A DNA stretch of 64,000 nt, taken from positions 124,001-188,000 of the forward strand of contig NZ_JAGTJJ010000008.1 in NCBI RefSeq assembly GCF_028435365.1, given 5' to 3'. Shown here one piece after another: positions 39,016 through 47,728 of this stretch. Each line of letters opens with the position of its first letter. Within the stretch, counting starts at the first letter, position 1. Made by a program: the position numbers and the translations under genes. Origin of the DNA: Polyangium jinanense. Its GTDB lineage: Bacteria; Myxococcota; Polyangia; Polyangiales; Polyangiaceae. Below the pieces are notes generated by a model, which was not told the origin of the DNA, did not search any database, and saw only the letters and a list, made by a program, of their open reading frames with translations.

Positions 39016-40473
39016 ATGTTCCGAACGACGATGGGCCCCTGGTCCCCGACGGCCTACGCGCTCGCAGCCGCGCTCTCTTTGCTTCCGAGCTGCTCGAAGA
39101 AAAAAGAAGAGGCCCCGATCACGCCGCCCGCGCCTCCACGCGGCGCAGCCTCGCTCGATCAGCTCTCCACCGGCCTCGGCACCGCCAAGGGCCTCGACGC
39201 GAGCCTCGCGCCGCCGTCGATGAAGTTCGATCACGTCTACGTGCTCGACGACAAGCGGGCCATCCTGGCCGGCGGCGTCCCCGGCAGCGTGGCGATCGCG
39301 CTGATGACCGTGGACGCGGGCAAGACGTGGAAGGCCTTCCGCACGGACCGCGAGACCTGGTCGAGTTACACGTTCGGCACGGATGGCGTGTTCGCCCTCG
39401 CCCTCGGCCCGAAGGAGACGACCGCGGAGGCGCCCCCGACCGTCGGGAAGAAGGCGCCCCCGCCGCCGCCGTTCCAGTTTTTCTTCGCGGGCCTCGACGC
39501 GCCCTCGTTCGGTACGGCGACGATGGTCGATCAGCCGCCGCTCGCCCGAAAGCCCGACCCGAAGCTGCCCATCCCGAAGCCGCGCCTCGCGCTGCTCGAC
39601 AAGGAGACGGCGTCGATCGTCGTCGAGCCCACACCGAAGAAATTCATAGCGCGGTATGTGACGCCGCCCGGGACCGATGCGCCGGCCGAGGTCGCGCTGC
39701 CCAAGCTCGAGACGTTCGCCACGGGGCCCGTCGGTCGGCCGCCGCGGCTCTTCTCGGTGAAGGGGCGCGAGGTCGTGTCGCGCAAGTGGCCCGCGCCCGG
39801 GCAGACCGTCGCGGCGCCTGCGGAGTCCGAGTACATCGACTTGAAGCTCCTGAAGCCGACGCCCACGCTCCTCGCCGAGCTATCCGCGCCCTCGGCGTGT
39901 GACGTCGGTTCGATCTCGTACCAGGCGATCACGCAACCGCCGACGAAGCAGAATCCGAACAAGAACTTCTACCTCGTGGTGACGCCCGACAAGCTCACGC
40001 TGGTCCCGCGTCCGGCCGAGGCGCTTTCCGGCGCGCCAATCGGCTGCACCGACACGAAGTTCGTCGTCGAGGCGCCGGATGCCGACAAGCAGAGCATAAC
40101 GCTCTTGCTGTGTGAGCTAGACGGCAAGTGCACGACGCCATCGCGTCCCGTATTCAAGCCCTGGATCGAGAAACACGAGCGCGACATCGTCGCGGTGCCG
40201 ACGTCCACGGGCGCGGCGGCCGTGATGAGCGCGCAAGCCGGGGAGCGCTGGGGGCTCTACTACGCGCAGTCGACGGACGGCGGTAAGTTTTACGAGCGCG
40301 CGCGCATCATCGGCGAAGGGACCGGCGCGCGCGGGCGCGTCGACTTTGGTGCGCTCGTTTCGTTTGGCAAGCGCACGCTGCTCATCGTGTCCGCCGATGT
40401 CACGGGTACTTCGAGGCGCGGCTTCTACGTGCTCGTATCCGACGACGACGGCGCGACCTGGAACCCGCCGTAA
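39016..40473 (+). CDS. Lipoprotein with BNR/Asp-box-like repeats
   Basis: A 485-residue lipoprotein (lipobox LLPSC, Cys26) that starts 2 bp after the FGE-like gene, so the two are almost certainly cotranscribed. Asp-box-like repeats MTVDAGKTWKAF (near 95), QSTDGGKFYERA and the C-terminal SDDDGATWNPP point to a beta-propeller of the sialidase/photosynthesis-factor type, but no sialidase catalytic Arg/Tyr set is evident. A Pro-rich insert lies at about 135-155. Likely a surface or periplasmic binding protein. Confidence 0.75.
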   Translation: MFRTTMGPWSPTAYALAAALSLLPSCSKKKEEAPITPPAPPRGAASLDQLSTGLGTAKGLDASLAPPSMKFDHVYVLDDKRAILAGGVPGSVAIALMTVDAGKTWKAFRTDRETWSSYTFGTDGVFALALGPKETTAEAPPTVGKKAPPPPPFQFFFAGLDAPSFGTATMVDQPPLARKPDPKLPIPKPRLALLDKETASIVVEPTPKKFIARYVTPPGTDAPAEVALPKLETFATGPVGRPPRLFSVKGREVVSRKWPAPGQTVAAPAESEYIDLKLLKPTPTLLAELSAPSACDVGSISYQAITQPPTKQNPNKNFYLVVTPDKLTLVPRPAEALSGAPIGCTDTKFVVEAPDADKQSITLLLCELDGKCTTPSRPVFKPWIEKHERDIVAVPTSTGAAAVMSAQAGERWGLYYAQSTDGGKFYERARIIGEGTGARGRVDFGALVSFGKRTLLIVSADVTGTSRRGFYVLVSDDDGATWNPP

Positions 40474-41192
40474 AGCCGTCGTCGGACGATTGCCTCACCG
40501 CGCCATCTCCGCTCGCTCCTCGTGCGAGCGTGAGAAGTTGAAACGCGCGCAGGGGCACATCGTTCAAAATTGAAAGGTAAGACCGTAATAGGTCTGCAAA
40601 AAAACGTCGAAAGCGTGACGCCTGCACCGTTTTGGCGACGCGCATAACGACGAGCGCGTGTTCGCGCAGTGCGGCGTGGGAGCGCATCGCACTGGCTTGT
40701 CGGCTGGGTTCGTCCGAGCGAGCGACAGTGAAAGGATGCTCGGTCCGCCCGGACATACCACGCGCGCGTATCGCCGCGACACACGCCTGCCTGCCACGCT
40801 GGGTTTGGCCGCCGACGACCAATCGAACGGGCGGCGCGATCCAGCGCGAAAAACGTTTTGGACGTCGCGACGACCTGGGACGCTCACGCGTCATTCGGGC
40901 GCTGCCGCGGGTCGACCATAACGATCGATCGTGGGCAGCCGCTCCGGTCGAGCAGAGCCGGAGAGGCGCGTCATGTCGGCGACGTCGTTTTGACTTCGTC
41001 CGGACGATCGATCGTCCTTCGAAACGACCGCGCGGCCCGAATCGAGGGCGGGGAGTCTTTCACTCACCGCCTCCGCGTCGGGCCGCCAGGTTTGCGAGTC
41101 GTAACTCGCTGGCAGGCTGTTGATAAACGGCTGCGCGCCCTGGACCTATGGTCTTCGTCGAGCGCGCGCTACGTTCCCCAACAGCCCGCGAC
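40474..41192. other. 719-bp gene-poor convergent region
   Basis: No supported gene; the open frames here have no recognisable protein character. It contains a hairpin CGCTCGC-tcctcgt-GCGAGCG (40510-40530) that may terminate the BNR gene. An AT-richer stretch at 40560-40610 has a small AGACC/GGTCT stem followed by seven A residues. Two related palindromes share ACGATCGATCGT (40921-40932 and within 41002-41017). Confidence 0.5.
41002..41017. repeat. 16-bp perfect palindrome with a related 12-bp copy at 40921-40932
   Basis: GGACGATCGATCGTCC is a perfect palindrome at 41002-41017; its core ACGATCGATCGT also occurs as a perfect palindrome at 40921-40932. Both lie in the intergenic region downstream of the AT-hook gene. 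Confidence 0.6.
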
Positions 41193-41831
41193 TCACTTCG
41201 CCGCAGGCTGCGCCGCGGGGGCCGCCGCGCGCTTGCGCGTGACCTTCGCCGCGGGGGCCGCCTTCTTCGCGGGGGCGCCGGCCGTCGAGGGGCCGCTCGC
41301 CGTCTTGCGCGCGTTCAGGCTCGCCTGCTCCGCCGTCTTGAGGTCGGCCGCATAGCGGGCGAAACGACGATCACCACCCTGGAAGATGCGCTTCGCGAGC
41401 TTGAGCTCCTTGAGCGCAGCCGCCGCGCGCGTCTGCGGAATGCCGGCCTGGCGGGCCACGTCGCTCGCGCTCACGCCGTTCGACGCCTTCACGATGCGCT
41501 CCACCGAATTGAGGACCTCTTGCCGCTCCGCGGAAAGGGCCGCCGTCTTCTTCGGACGGCCGGGCTTGCGCTTCGCAGGTGCAGCAGGCGCCGCCGCGCG
41601 ACCACGCTTTGCGGGCGCCGGGGCTTCCACCACCGGAGCAGCCGCGAGCGCCTGCGGCACGCGCGCCGGACGACCGCGACCCCGGGTCGCAGCCGCAGCC
41701 ACGAGCGGAGCCGCCGCCGGAGCGGAGGCCACGGCCGAGCCGAGTTTATCCTTGACCAGTGCGAGAATCGCCGAGTCGGGCATCTTCCGCACAAGTTCCA
41801 CAATCTGCTGCTCGAAAGCGTCGGTTGCCAT
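41193..41831 (-). CDS. AT-hook DNA-binding protein with winged-helix-like core and histone-H1-like tail
   Basis: A 212-residue very basic, Ala-rich protein. After a helical start (1-32), AT-hook cores occur at RGRGRPA (50-56), weakly at KRGRA (75-79) and at KRKPGRPKK (87-95). Residues about 100-165 form a helix-turn-helix/winged-helix-like core (VLNSVERIVKASNGVSASDV, ARQAGIPQTRAAAALKELKL, AKRIFQGGDRRFARY), and 176-212 is a Lys/Ala/Pro tail like histone H1 or HMGA. ATG 41831 follows GGAGAAGAC, a good ribosome binding site; upstream sequence holds a fair promoter. A nucleoid-associated or promoter-architectural role is likely. Confidence 0.85.
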   Translation of the reverse strand: MATDAFEQQIVELVRKMPDSAILALVKDKLGSAVASAPAAAPLVAAAATRGRGRPARVPQALAAAPVVEAPAPAKRGRAAAPAAPAKRKPGRPKKTAALSAERQEVLNSVERIVKASNGVSASDVARQAGIPQTRAAAALKELKLAKRIFQGGDRRFARYAADLKTAEQASLNARKTASGPSTAGAPAKKAAPAAKVTRKRAAAPAAQPAAK

Positions 41832-41871
41832 GTCTTCTCCCTCGCCGAATCCCGCTCGGCGGATGGTTACG

Positions 41872-41899
41872 ACTATGCCTTTGGAGGCGGGCGGGTCAA
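41872..41899 (-). promoter_or_regulatory. Candidate promoter of the AT-hook gene
   Basis: Minus-strand TTGACC (plus 41894-41899) and CATAGT (plus 41872-41877) are separated by 16 bp; matches to the consensus are five and four of six. The predicted start lies about 35 nt before the ATG at 41831. Confidence 0.5.
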
Positions 41900-42627
41900 G
41901 CGAATAAAGTGGCAGGACGGTCCTTTCGTTCATTTTTTGGTTCGGCTCGCGCGCGCCTCCCAGGTTTTGCCTCCACCGCCGCCCGGTAGCGCCGGACGTT
42001 TACCGGACCGACCGACCGCTCGAAATCCCTCACGAGGCCGCGAGAAGCTTGCATTGTCCAGCCAGCGCTCTCGTTTGGCGCGCGCGGGCTGCCAGTCGAT
42101 CCAGGCTTTGCGACCCGGGCTTTGCCGTGCACGCTGCCATGTCCTTCCGGATTGGGGGCGGGTCTCTCCCTAAAGACCGACCCGACGTCGCTTCATTGCT
42201 GCTCCTTCTCTGCGCAGGCCACGCCCGGCGGTGACACCGGGATAGCCACTGGGACGAGCTCGAGTCGCTTGCCGGTTCGATGAGGCATGCCGCGCGACGC
42301 GTCCGCGACGATTTGTGTCCGGCTCGCGCGCGCGCCCGCCGAGGCCCGCGCGGCGATAGCGTCGCCGAAGGGCCCCATCACACCGCGTTGTGCGCCGCAA
42401 AGCCTCGGGGACGATGCGCCACGAAACCGACGAGGAGCAGGCGCCCGGGACTTCGGCGCTCCGGCGCGGCTCGTTCTCGCACTCATATAATAAGGAGAGG
42501 AGGCGCGCCGCGGCAGCCTTCCGGCCGTGCAGCGACGGCCCTCACGAAGCAAGCCCGGCGCGCGGGCGCGCGTTGTCCTCTTTTCGAGGAGCCCGCCTCC
42601 GCCGAAGTCGCGGATGATGCGGCGATC

Positions 42628-42670
42628 GAGATGAAGAGGAGATGAAGACGAGATGTAGAGAGATGAAGAG
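42628..42670 (+). repeat. Short tandem repeat, GAGATGAAGAG units
   Basis: Four units of 10-11 bp (GAGATGAAGAG, GAGATGAAGAC, GAGATGTAGA, GAGATGAAGAG) run head to tail in a non-coding stretch. Purine-rich on the plus strand. Confidence 0.8.
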
Positions 42671-42690
42671 GCGCGCGTTTCGACGCGGGA

Positions 42691-42711
42691 GCGCCCTCCG
42701 AGGGAGGGCGC
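42691..42711 (-). terminator. Hairpin after the sugar dehydrogenase gene
   Basis: GCGCCCTCC (42691-42699) and GGAGGGCGC (42703-42711) form a perfect 9-bp stem with a 3-base loop, 7 bp after the stop codon. No T run follows on the minus strand. Confidence 0.55.
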
Positions 42712-42718
42712 GTCGATG

Positions 42719-44089
42719 TCACTCCGGGTCGATGCGGTACAGCTTGCCGGGTGTCCCGCCCTGGCTGTTGTCCACGATGACGTAGAGCTCGCCCGCGGTG
42801 TCCTCGCCGAACGAAGTGATGCCCGCGCTCAGCGATGTGCTTTCGAGATCGGCCGTGATCTCCCCCTCGGCGATGACGTTGCCCTTCGACCACGCGAGCG
42901 TGTAGAAGCGCTTCGAGCAATAGTCGGCGTAGAGGTACGTCCCGACGAGCCCCGGGATCTTCGACCCGCGGTAGACGTATCCGCCCGTCACCGAGCAGTC
43001 GTTGAAGCCGCTTGCATGCACATACTCCGTGACCGGCAAGGTGAGGCCCGCCATGTCGCAGCCGCTTGCCGGGTCGTAGCAGAGCGTTCCTTCCATGGTG
43101 TTCCAGCCATAGTTTTTGTTGCCTTCCCCGGGCGGCTCGACGTTGATTTCTTCGACCACGTTCTGGCCGACGTCGGCGATGTAGAGATCGCCGGTGCATC
43201 GATCGAAGCTGAAGCGCCAGGGGTTGCGCAGGCCCCAGTCCCAGATGTCCTTGTCGCCGTTCTGGAGGTTTCCCGGCGGAGGCGTCGGGTACTTATCGAC
43301 GTCGATGCGGAGGACCTTGCCGAGCTTGGCGTTGATGTCCTGCCCGTTCTGGTCCGGATCGCCGCCGCCGCCGCCGTCGCCCGTGCCCACGTAGAGGTAA
43401 CCGTCGGGCCCGAACGCGAGCATGCCGCCGTTGTGGTTGCTGTAGCCCGGATGCGGGATGGTGAGAATGACCTTGCCCGAACCCTGGACCGCCGTGTCGG
43501 GCGAGGCGCCGCGAGCGTACTCGGCGATGGCGATCGCGCCGTTCGGGTTCGCCTTCTGCGTGTAGTAGACGAAGAATCGGCCATTTTCGGCGTAGTTCGG
43601 GTGGAACGCGAGGCCGAGCAAGCCGCGCTCATTGGCCGCCCCCTCGACGATCGCGCTGATGTCGAGGAAGGGCTCCGGCACGAGATTGCCGCCGTTCACG
43701 ATGCGGATGCGGCCCGGCTTCTCCAGCAAGAAGAGGCGGTTCGTATCGCCCGGCGCGCCCGTCACGTAGGTGGGCCGGTCGAGGCCCGTCACGAGCTCGG
43801 TCAGCACGAGCTTGGGCAAGGCTTCGGCCGTGCCGGGCGCGCATACCTGCATGCCGCCGCCACTGCCACCCGCGCCGCCCGCGCCGCCCGCGCCACCTGC
43901 GCCGCCTGCGCCGCCTGCGCCGCCCATTCCGCCGGTGCCGCCCACGCCCCCGTCACCACCGGTGCCGCCGGTGCCGCCGCTACCGCCCTTTCCATCGTCG
44001 CCGCAGCCGACGGTCGACAGCGCGCTGGTGGCCGTGCCGACGAAGAAGAGAAATGCCAACCTGGTCCCGTTCGACTTCAAGAAATCCAT
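42719..44089 (-). CDS. PQQ-dependent sugar dehydrogenase-type lipoprotein
   Basis: A 456-residue lipoprotein of the glucose/sorbosone dehydrogenase family, a six-bladed propeller that oxidises aldoses with bound PQQ or serves as a binding module. Signal peptide with lipobox STVGC (Cys29), a Gly-rich linker (about 30-80), then family motifs LVTGLDRPTYVTGAPGDTNR, NERGLLGLAFHPNYAENG, the active-site-type HPGYSNHNGGMLAFGPDGYL and YVGTGDGGGGGDPDQNGQD, GLRNPWRFSFDRCTGDLYIA. I start at ATG 44089, which opens the signal peptide; the frame is open further upstream. Activity is inferred; PQQ ligands were not all checked. Confidence 0.85.
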   Translation of the reverse strand: MDFLKSNGTRLAFLFFVGTATSALSTVGCGDDGKGGSGGTGGTGGDGGVGGTGGMGGAGGAGGAGGAGGAGGAGGSGGGMQVCAPGTAEALPKLVLTELVTGLDRPTYVTGAPGDTNRLFLLEKPGRIRIVNGGNLVPEPFLDISAIVEGAANERGLLGLAFHPNYAENGRFFVYYTQKANPNGAIAIAEYARGASPDTAVQGSGKVILTIPHPGYSNHNGGMLAFGPDGYLYVGTGDGGGGGDPDQNGQDINAKLGKVLRIDVDKYPTPPPGNLQNGDKDIWDWGLRNPWRFSFDRCTGDLYIADVGQNVVEEINVEPPGEGNKNYGWNTMEGTLCYDPASGCDMAGLTLPVTEYVHASGFNDCSVTGGYVYRGSKIPGLVGTYLYADYCSKRFYTLAWSKGNVIAEGEITADLESTSLSAGITSFGEDTAGELYVIVDNSQGGTPGKLYRIDPE

Positions 44090-44273
44090 GTCCGCAACGT
44101 ACGCGGATCCACCCACGACGTCGATCCCCTCGCTGGAAATGGCCGGCGGACGGCCCGTGCGTGATCGGCCTCGCGGAGCGACCATCGGGGCGAAACATTG
44201 CGACGTCGTGGTGGATGACTACCTTTCGCCTCGACTGGTCCTTCACCCGCACATCATCCAGGGAGTGAACAGC

Positions 44274-45035
44274 ATGAACTCGTGGGACTACAGGGGGCAA
44301 ACGTGGGGCGCGCAGAGCCTCACCCGCGGCGAGAACCGCGTGGCTTTCCTGAAACGCGTCTACGGCCTCTTCACGGCGAGCATCGCGTTTTCCGCCGTCG
44401 GCGCGCTTGTGGCCCTCCGCGGCGGTCTTTCCGCGTCGCAAGCGTTCGTCAGCGTCGGCGGTTCACGCGTGGCCGTTCCGCCGCTCGTGGCGTTCTTCGG
44501 ACAGCACTACATCATCGGCATGCTCGTGATGCTCGGCGCCGTGTTCGGCGCTTCGATGGTGCGTCACGTGAAGGGCCTCAACGTCGTCGCGCTTTTTGGT
44601 ATGGCGACCGTGATCGGCGTGGTGATCGCGCCGTCGTTGTTCTACGCGACGCTCGCCGCGGGGATCGGCAAGACGCTCTCGTCGTCGCCCATTCGCGACG
44701 CGTTCTTGCTCTCCGTCGGTGGTTTCGGCGGGCTCACAGCGTACGCGCTCACCACGAAGAAAGATTTTTCGTTCCTCGGCGGCGCGCTCACGATGGGCCT
44801 CTTCGTGGTCATCGGCGCTGGCCTGCTGAACATCTTTCTGGGCAGCGCGGTTTTCGGCCTTGCCATCGCGAGCGTGTCCGTCCTGCTCTTCGGCGCATAC
44901 GTCCTCTACGATACGTCGCGCCTGCTCCAGGCTGGAGAAGACGACGCGGTGGGCGCCGCGATCCAGCTCTATATGAACTTCCTGAACATCTTCCTCGCGC
45001 TCTTGCGCATCCTCTCGTCGCGCCGCGAAGATTGA
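44274..45035 (+). CDS. Bax inhibitor-1 / YccA family membrane protein
   Basis: A 253-residue integral membrane protein with about seven hydrophobic helices. The N-terminal AFLKRVYGLFTASIAFSAVG, the central segments and the C-terminal VLYDTSRLLQAGEDDAVGAA with IQLYMNFLNIFLALLRIL are typical of the TMBIM/YccA/YetJ family, some members of which are pH-dependent calcium leak channels. ATG 44274 has AGGGAG about nine bases upstream. It is divergent from the dehydrogenase gene. Confidence 0.9.
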   Translation: MNSWDYRGQTWGAQSLTRGENRVAFLKRVYGLFTASIAFSAVGALVALRGGLSASQAFVSVGGSRVAVPPLVAFFGQHYIIGMLVMLGAVFGASMVRHVKGLNVVALFGMATVIGVVIAPSLFYATLAAGIGKTLSSSPIRDAFLLSVGGFGGLTAYALTTKKDFSFLGGALTMGLFVVIGAGLLNIFLGSAVFGLAIASVSVLLFGAYVLYDTSRLLQAGEDDAVGAAIQLYMNFLNIFLALLRILSSRRED

Positions 45036-45062
45036 CGCGCGGCAGGAGACGCGCGAAGCACC

Positions 45063-45092
45063 TCGGCGCCCGCGCCCCTTCGCGGGCGCCGA
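45063..45092 (+). terminator. Perfect 12-bp hairpin after the BI-1 gene, directly before the next start codon
   Basis: TCGGCGCCCGCG (45063-45074) and CGCGGGCGCCGA (45081-45092) pair perfectly around a 6-base loop. The stem ends seven bases before the ATG at 45100, where a ribosome binding site would be expected, so it may terminate the upstream gene, restrain translation of the next one, or both. Confidence 0.55.
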
Positions 45093-45099
45093 ATCCCCG

Positions 45100-45687
45100 A
45101 TGCGACACTGCGTTTCCACGGCCCTCTCCTTGATCGCCTGCCTTTCCCTCGTCGCTTGTGAAAAGAGCGGCAGCGAGGGAGGCGCGCCGCCCGCTCCCTC
45201 CATCGCCCCCGCGACAACCGTTCCGTCCGGAAAAACCGCCGAGGTCGCGCCGAGCGCCGCGCCGAGCCCGAGCGCTTCCGCGGCTCTGCCCGCCGAGCCG
45301 CCGGGGCTCGTGGGGACGTGGGAAGGCAAGTACGACGCAAAGAAGGGCGAGGTCGAGATGCCGCCCAAAGTGAAGGACAAAGTCCGCACGAAGGACGACG
45401 GCAAGGTGGCGGTGGGTCCGGGGACGCTCACGCTCACCATCGGCCCGGACGGCGAGCTGAAAGGAAAAACCTCGGGCGCGCTCGGCGCCGCGGCGCTCAG
45501 CGGCAAAGTCGAGGGTGACGAGGTGCGCGCGACGTTTTTTCCGGAAGATGCGCTTTCCAAAGAAGCGATGTTCGGCATCGTCCAGGGCAAGCGCAAAGAC
45601 GACAAGATCGTCGGCCGCATCCGTGTGGCGAGCGGGGATGCGTCGATCGTGCGCGAGGCCGAAATCGAGCTGAAGAAGAAGGACTAA
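45100..45687 (+). CDS. Small lipoprotein with Pro/Ala/Ser-rich linker
   Basis: A 195-residue protein with lipobox SLVAC (Cys20), a Pro/Ala/Ser linker (about 25-65) and a compact C-terminal beta-rich domain (LVGTWEGKYDAKKGEVEMPP, TLTLTIGPDGELKGKTSGAL, VEGDEVRATFFPED, IVGRIRVASGD). GTWEGKY plus the alternating strands resemble lipocalin-like periplasmic folds, but I do not assign a family. The start codon lacks a visible ribosome binding site and is preceded by a stable hairpin. It converges on the HD-GYP gene (13-bp gap). Confidence 0.75.
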   Translation: MRHCVSTALSLIACLSLVACEKSGSEGGAPPAPSIAPATTVPSGKTAEVAPSAAPSPSASAALPAEPPGLVGTWEGKYDAKKGEVEMPPKVKDKVRTKDDGKVAVGPGTLTLTIGPDGELKGKTSGALGAAALSGKVEGDEVRATFFPEDALSKEAMFGIVQGKRKDDKIVGRIRVASGDASIVREAEIELKKKD

Positions 45688-45700
45688 CCGCGCAATTGCG

Positions 45701-47728
45701 TCATCGCGAAGACGCCACGAGGGCCGAGTGCGGCGCGCCGGGCTGTTCGAGCACGGTCCACACTCTCGCTTCGATGAAGACGCGCACGAGATCGGCGTCG
45801 ACGTGCTGGTCTTTGACTTCGAGGCCGAGGATGTCGAGCGCGCGGTCGACGGGGACGGCTTTTTTGTAGGGCCTGTCGCTCGCGGTGAGCGCGTCGAAGA
45901 TGTCGCTGACGCTCATCATCTTGGATTGCAGCGGGATTTCCTCGGCGCGCAGCCGATGCGGATAACCCGTGCCGTTCAAGCGTTCGTGATGCGAGCCCGC
46001 GATGACGGCGACGCGTCGGAACTGTTTGCCCCAGGGGATCTGCGAAAGGAACTGGTAGGTGTGGACCACGTGGTTGCGGATTTCTTCGATCTCCGCGGGC
46101 GTGAGCGATCCACGCGCCACCGACAAACACGCGACTTCTTCGGAGCGAAGGAGCGGCACGACGTCACCCGAGAAGTCGGTGAACGTCTCGCGCGCGATGG
46201 CCTCGATGCGCGCGAAATCGCCGCCTTTGAGGACCGAGGGCTCGTTCGCCGCGACGATCGCGGCATACGCGGCTTCGAGCTCGGCCTTGCGCGACGATAA
46301 CTCCTGATCGAGCGCGACGAGCTCGTCGGCGCGCGCGCCGCGTTGCACGAGCCGGAGCTTGCGTTCGAGGATCTCCACCTCGTACGAGCGCGATGCGATC
46401 TCGATACGATGACGGATGATGGCGAGCTCGTGCGGATAGAGCTTCTTCGCCTTCACGAGGACCTGCTCGCGCACGCCGATCTTGCCGAAATCGTGGAGCA
46501 GCGACGCGTACTCGAGCTCGCGCAGATCGTCCTTCGTCCATGTGACGCCGCGATAGGGGCCGGCCGTGTCGCGCTCGAGCGCGCGCGCGAGGCCCACCGT
46601 GAGGAGCGCGACCCGGCGCGAGTGACCACTCGTCGTGGGATCGCGCTGCTCGATGGCCTCGACGCTGGCGCGGACGAACCCTTCGAGCATGTGATGGATC
46701 TCGGTATAAAGAACCGCGTTCTCCAGCGCGATGCCGGCTTGTGATCCGAGCGTACCGACGAGCTCTTCGCTGCGCGCATCGAACGGGACGACCTGGTCTT
46801 CGACATCCTCGTCCGAGAGCAGCTTTCGGTCGGCCGCGCGTTTCTTGTTGATGAGCTGGATGACGCCGATGACCTCGCCTTTGCGCGAGAGCAGTGGCAT
46901 GCACAACATCGACTTCGTGCGATAGCCGATCTTCGCGTCGAACGATCGATCGAAGCCGTACGGCGATACCGCGGGCAGGTCGTAGACGTCGGCGATGTTG
47001 AGCGGTCGTTTGTGGAGCGCGACGTAACCCGACATCGATCGGGGGCTCACGGGCAGGGTGAACTCGCGCGCGTCGAAGGGCACGGAGTCGTTTTGCGAGA
47101 GCTTGAAGCGCAGGGTGCGGCGGAGCGGATCGGGGTCGTCGCCTTCGACGACGTAGATGCTGCCGGCGTCCGCGCCCGTGATGAAGCGGCTCTTCTCCAG
47201 GATGAGCGAGAGCAGCTTGTCGAGCTCGCGCTCGGTGGTGATGGCCTTGGCAATCTCGATGAGCTCGCCGAGCTCGTAACGATAGCGGTTCAGCCATTTG
47301 CCGCGCGCCTCGGCGCGGGCCTTCGACTCGAGCAGCTCGCAAACGTTGTGGATGGCGACGTAGAGCTCGTCGGAGCTCGGATCGGGGCTCACGAGCGCGC
47401 CGAGGCCGCGGTTCAAGGCGCCCGTGACGTCGCCGATGGCAGGGCTGCCGATGAGGACGAGCATGGCCTCGCCCGAAGCGAGCTTGTGCGCGAAGGGGCG
47501 GAGCACTTCGCGGCCGCGGTCCCAGAGCGAGCCCGGCGCGAGCACCGCGAAGAGCCGGTCGCTCCGCACCGTGACGAGCATAGGATGCGGTCGAACGACG
47601 GTGCGATCGGAGAGACGCGCATCCGACGTGAGGCGCGCCTCGATGATGTTCATCGTCGTGAGCGCGTCTCTGCCGTATCGCGCCGAGCTTCGGGCGACGT
47701 CACTTGCCCCGTCGATGAAAAAGCTCAC
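45701..47728 (-). CDS. GAF domain HD-GYP phosphodiesterase-like protein
   Basis: A 675-residue soluble protein. The N-terminal 130 residues look receiver-like or unassigned; a GAF domain covers about 165-350 ([35 protein letters not shown]); the C-terminal HD-GYP domain has HDFGKIG (His412) and [14 protein letters not shown] (His580-His581) followed by [25 protein letters not shown] proteins hydrolyse cyclic di-GMP. The distance between the HD and GYP motifs is about 168 residues, roughly 100 more than usual, owing to a coiled-coil-rich insertion. Its start codon overlaps the phoH stop by 4 bp, so they are cotranslated. Confidence 0.9.
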   Translation of the reverse strand: MSFFIDGASDVARSSARYGRDALTTMNIIEARLTSDARLSDRTVVRPHPMLVTVRSDRLFAVLAPGSLWDRGREVLRPFAHKLASGEAMLVLIGSPAIGDVTGALNRGLGALVSPDPSSDELYVAIHNVCELLESKARAEARGKWLNRYRYELGELIEIAKAITTERELDKLLSLILEKSRFITGADAGSIYVVEGDDPDPLRRTLRFKLSQNDSVPFDAREFTLPVSPRSMSGYVALHKRPLNIADVYDLPAVSPYGFDRSFDAKIGYRTKSMLCMPLLSRKGEVIGVIQLINKKRAADRKLLSDEDVEDQVVPFDARSEELVGTLGSQAGIALENAVLYTEIHHMLEGFVRASVEAIEQRDPTTSGHSRRVALLTVGLARALERDTAGPYRGVTWTKDDLRELEYASLLHDFGKIGVREQVLVKAKKLYPHELAIIRHRIEIASRSYEVEILERKLRLVQRGARADELVALDQELSSRKAELEAAYAAIVAANEPSVLKGGDFARIEAIARETFTDFSGDVVPLLRSEEVACLSVARGSLTPAEIEEIRNHVVHTYQFLSQIPWGKQFRRVAVIAGSHHERLNGTGYPHRLRAEEIPLQSKMMSVSDIFDALTASDRPYKKAVPVDRALDILGLEVKDQHVDADLVRVFIEARVWTVLEQPGAPHSALVASSR

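Larger units (their letters stand above)
41832..42718. other. 887-bp gene-poor region between the AT-hook gene and the sugar dehydrogenase gene
   Basis: No supported protein gene on either strand. It holds the AT-hook gene promoter (41872-41899), an isolated perfect TATAAT (42486-42491) without a good -35, a short purine-rich tandem repeat (42628-42670) and the terminator hairpin of the dehydrogenase gene (42691-42711). A small RNA could be hidden here but I cannot show one. Confidence 0.5.

Noticed and set aside
40580..40610. Hairpin AGACC/GGTCT followed by seven A residues as a terminator
   Set aside because: The run is A on the plus strand; on the minus strand the T run precedes the stem. 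Wrong polarity for both directions.
40632..41123. Open frames in the gene-poor region 40474-41192
   Set aside because: Arg/Ser/Pro-rich, no ribosome binding sites, and overlapping frames on both strands look alike.
42270..42300. GGTTCGAT as part of a second tRNA
   Set aside because: No matching T stem or acceptor stem could be formed.
42486..42491. TATAAT as a promoter
   Set aside because: No -35 at 16-18 bp on either strand and no gene follows. Kept only as a curiosity.
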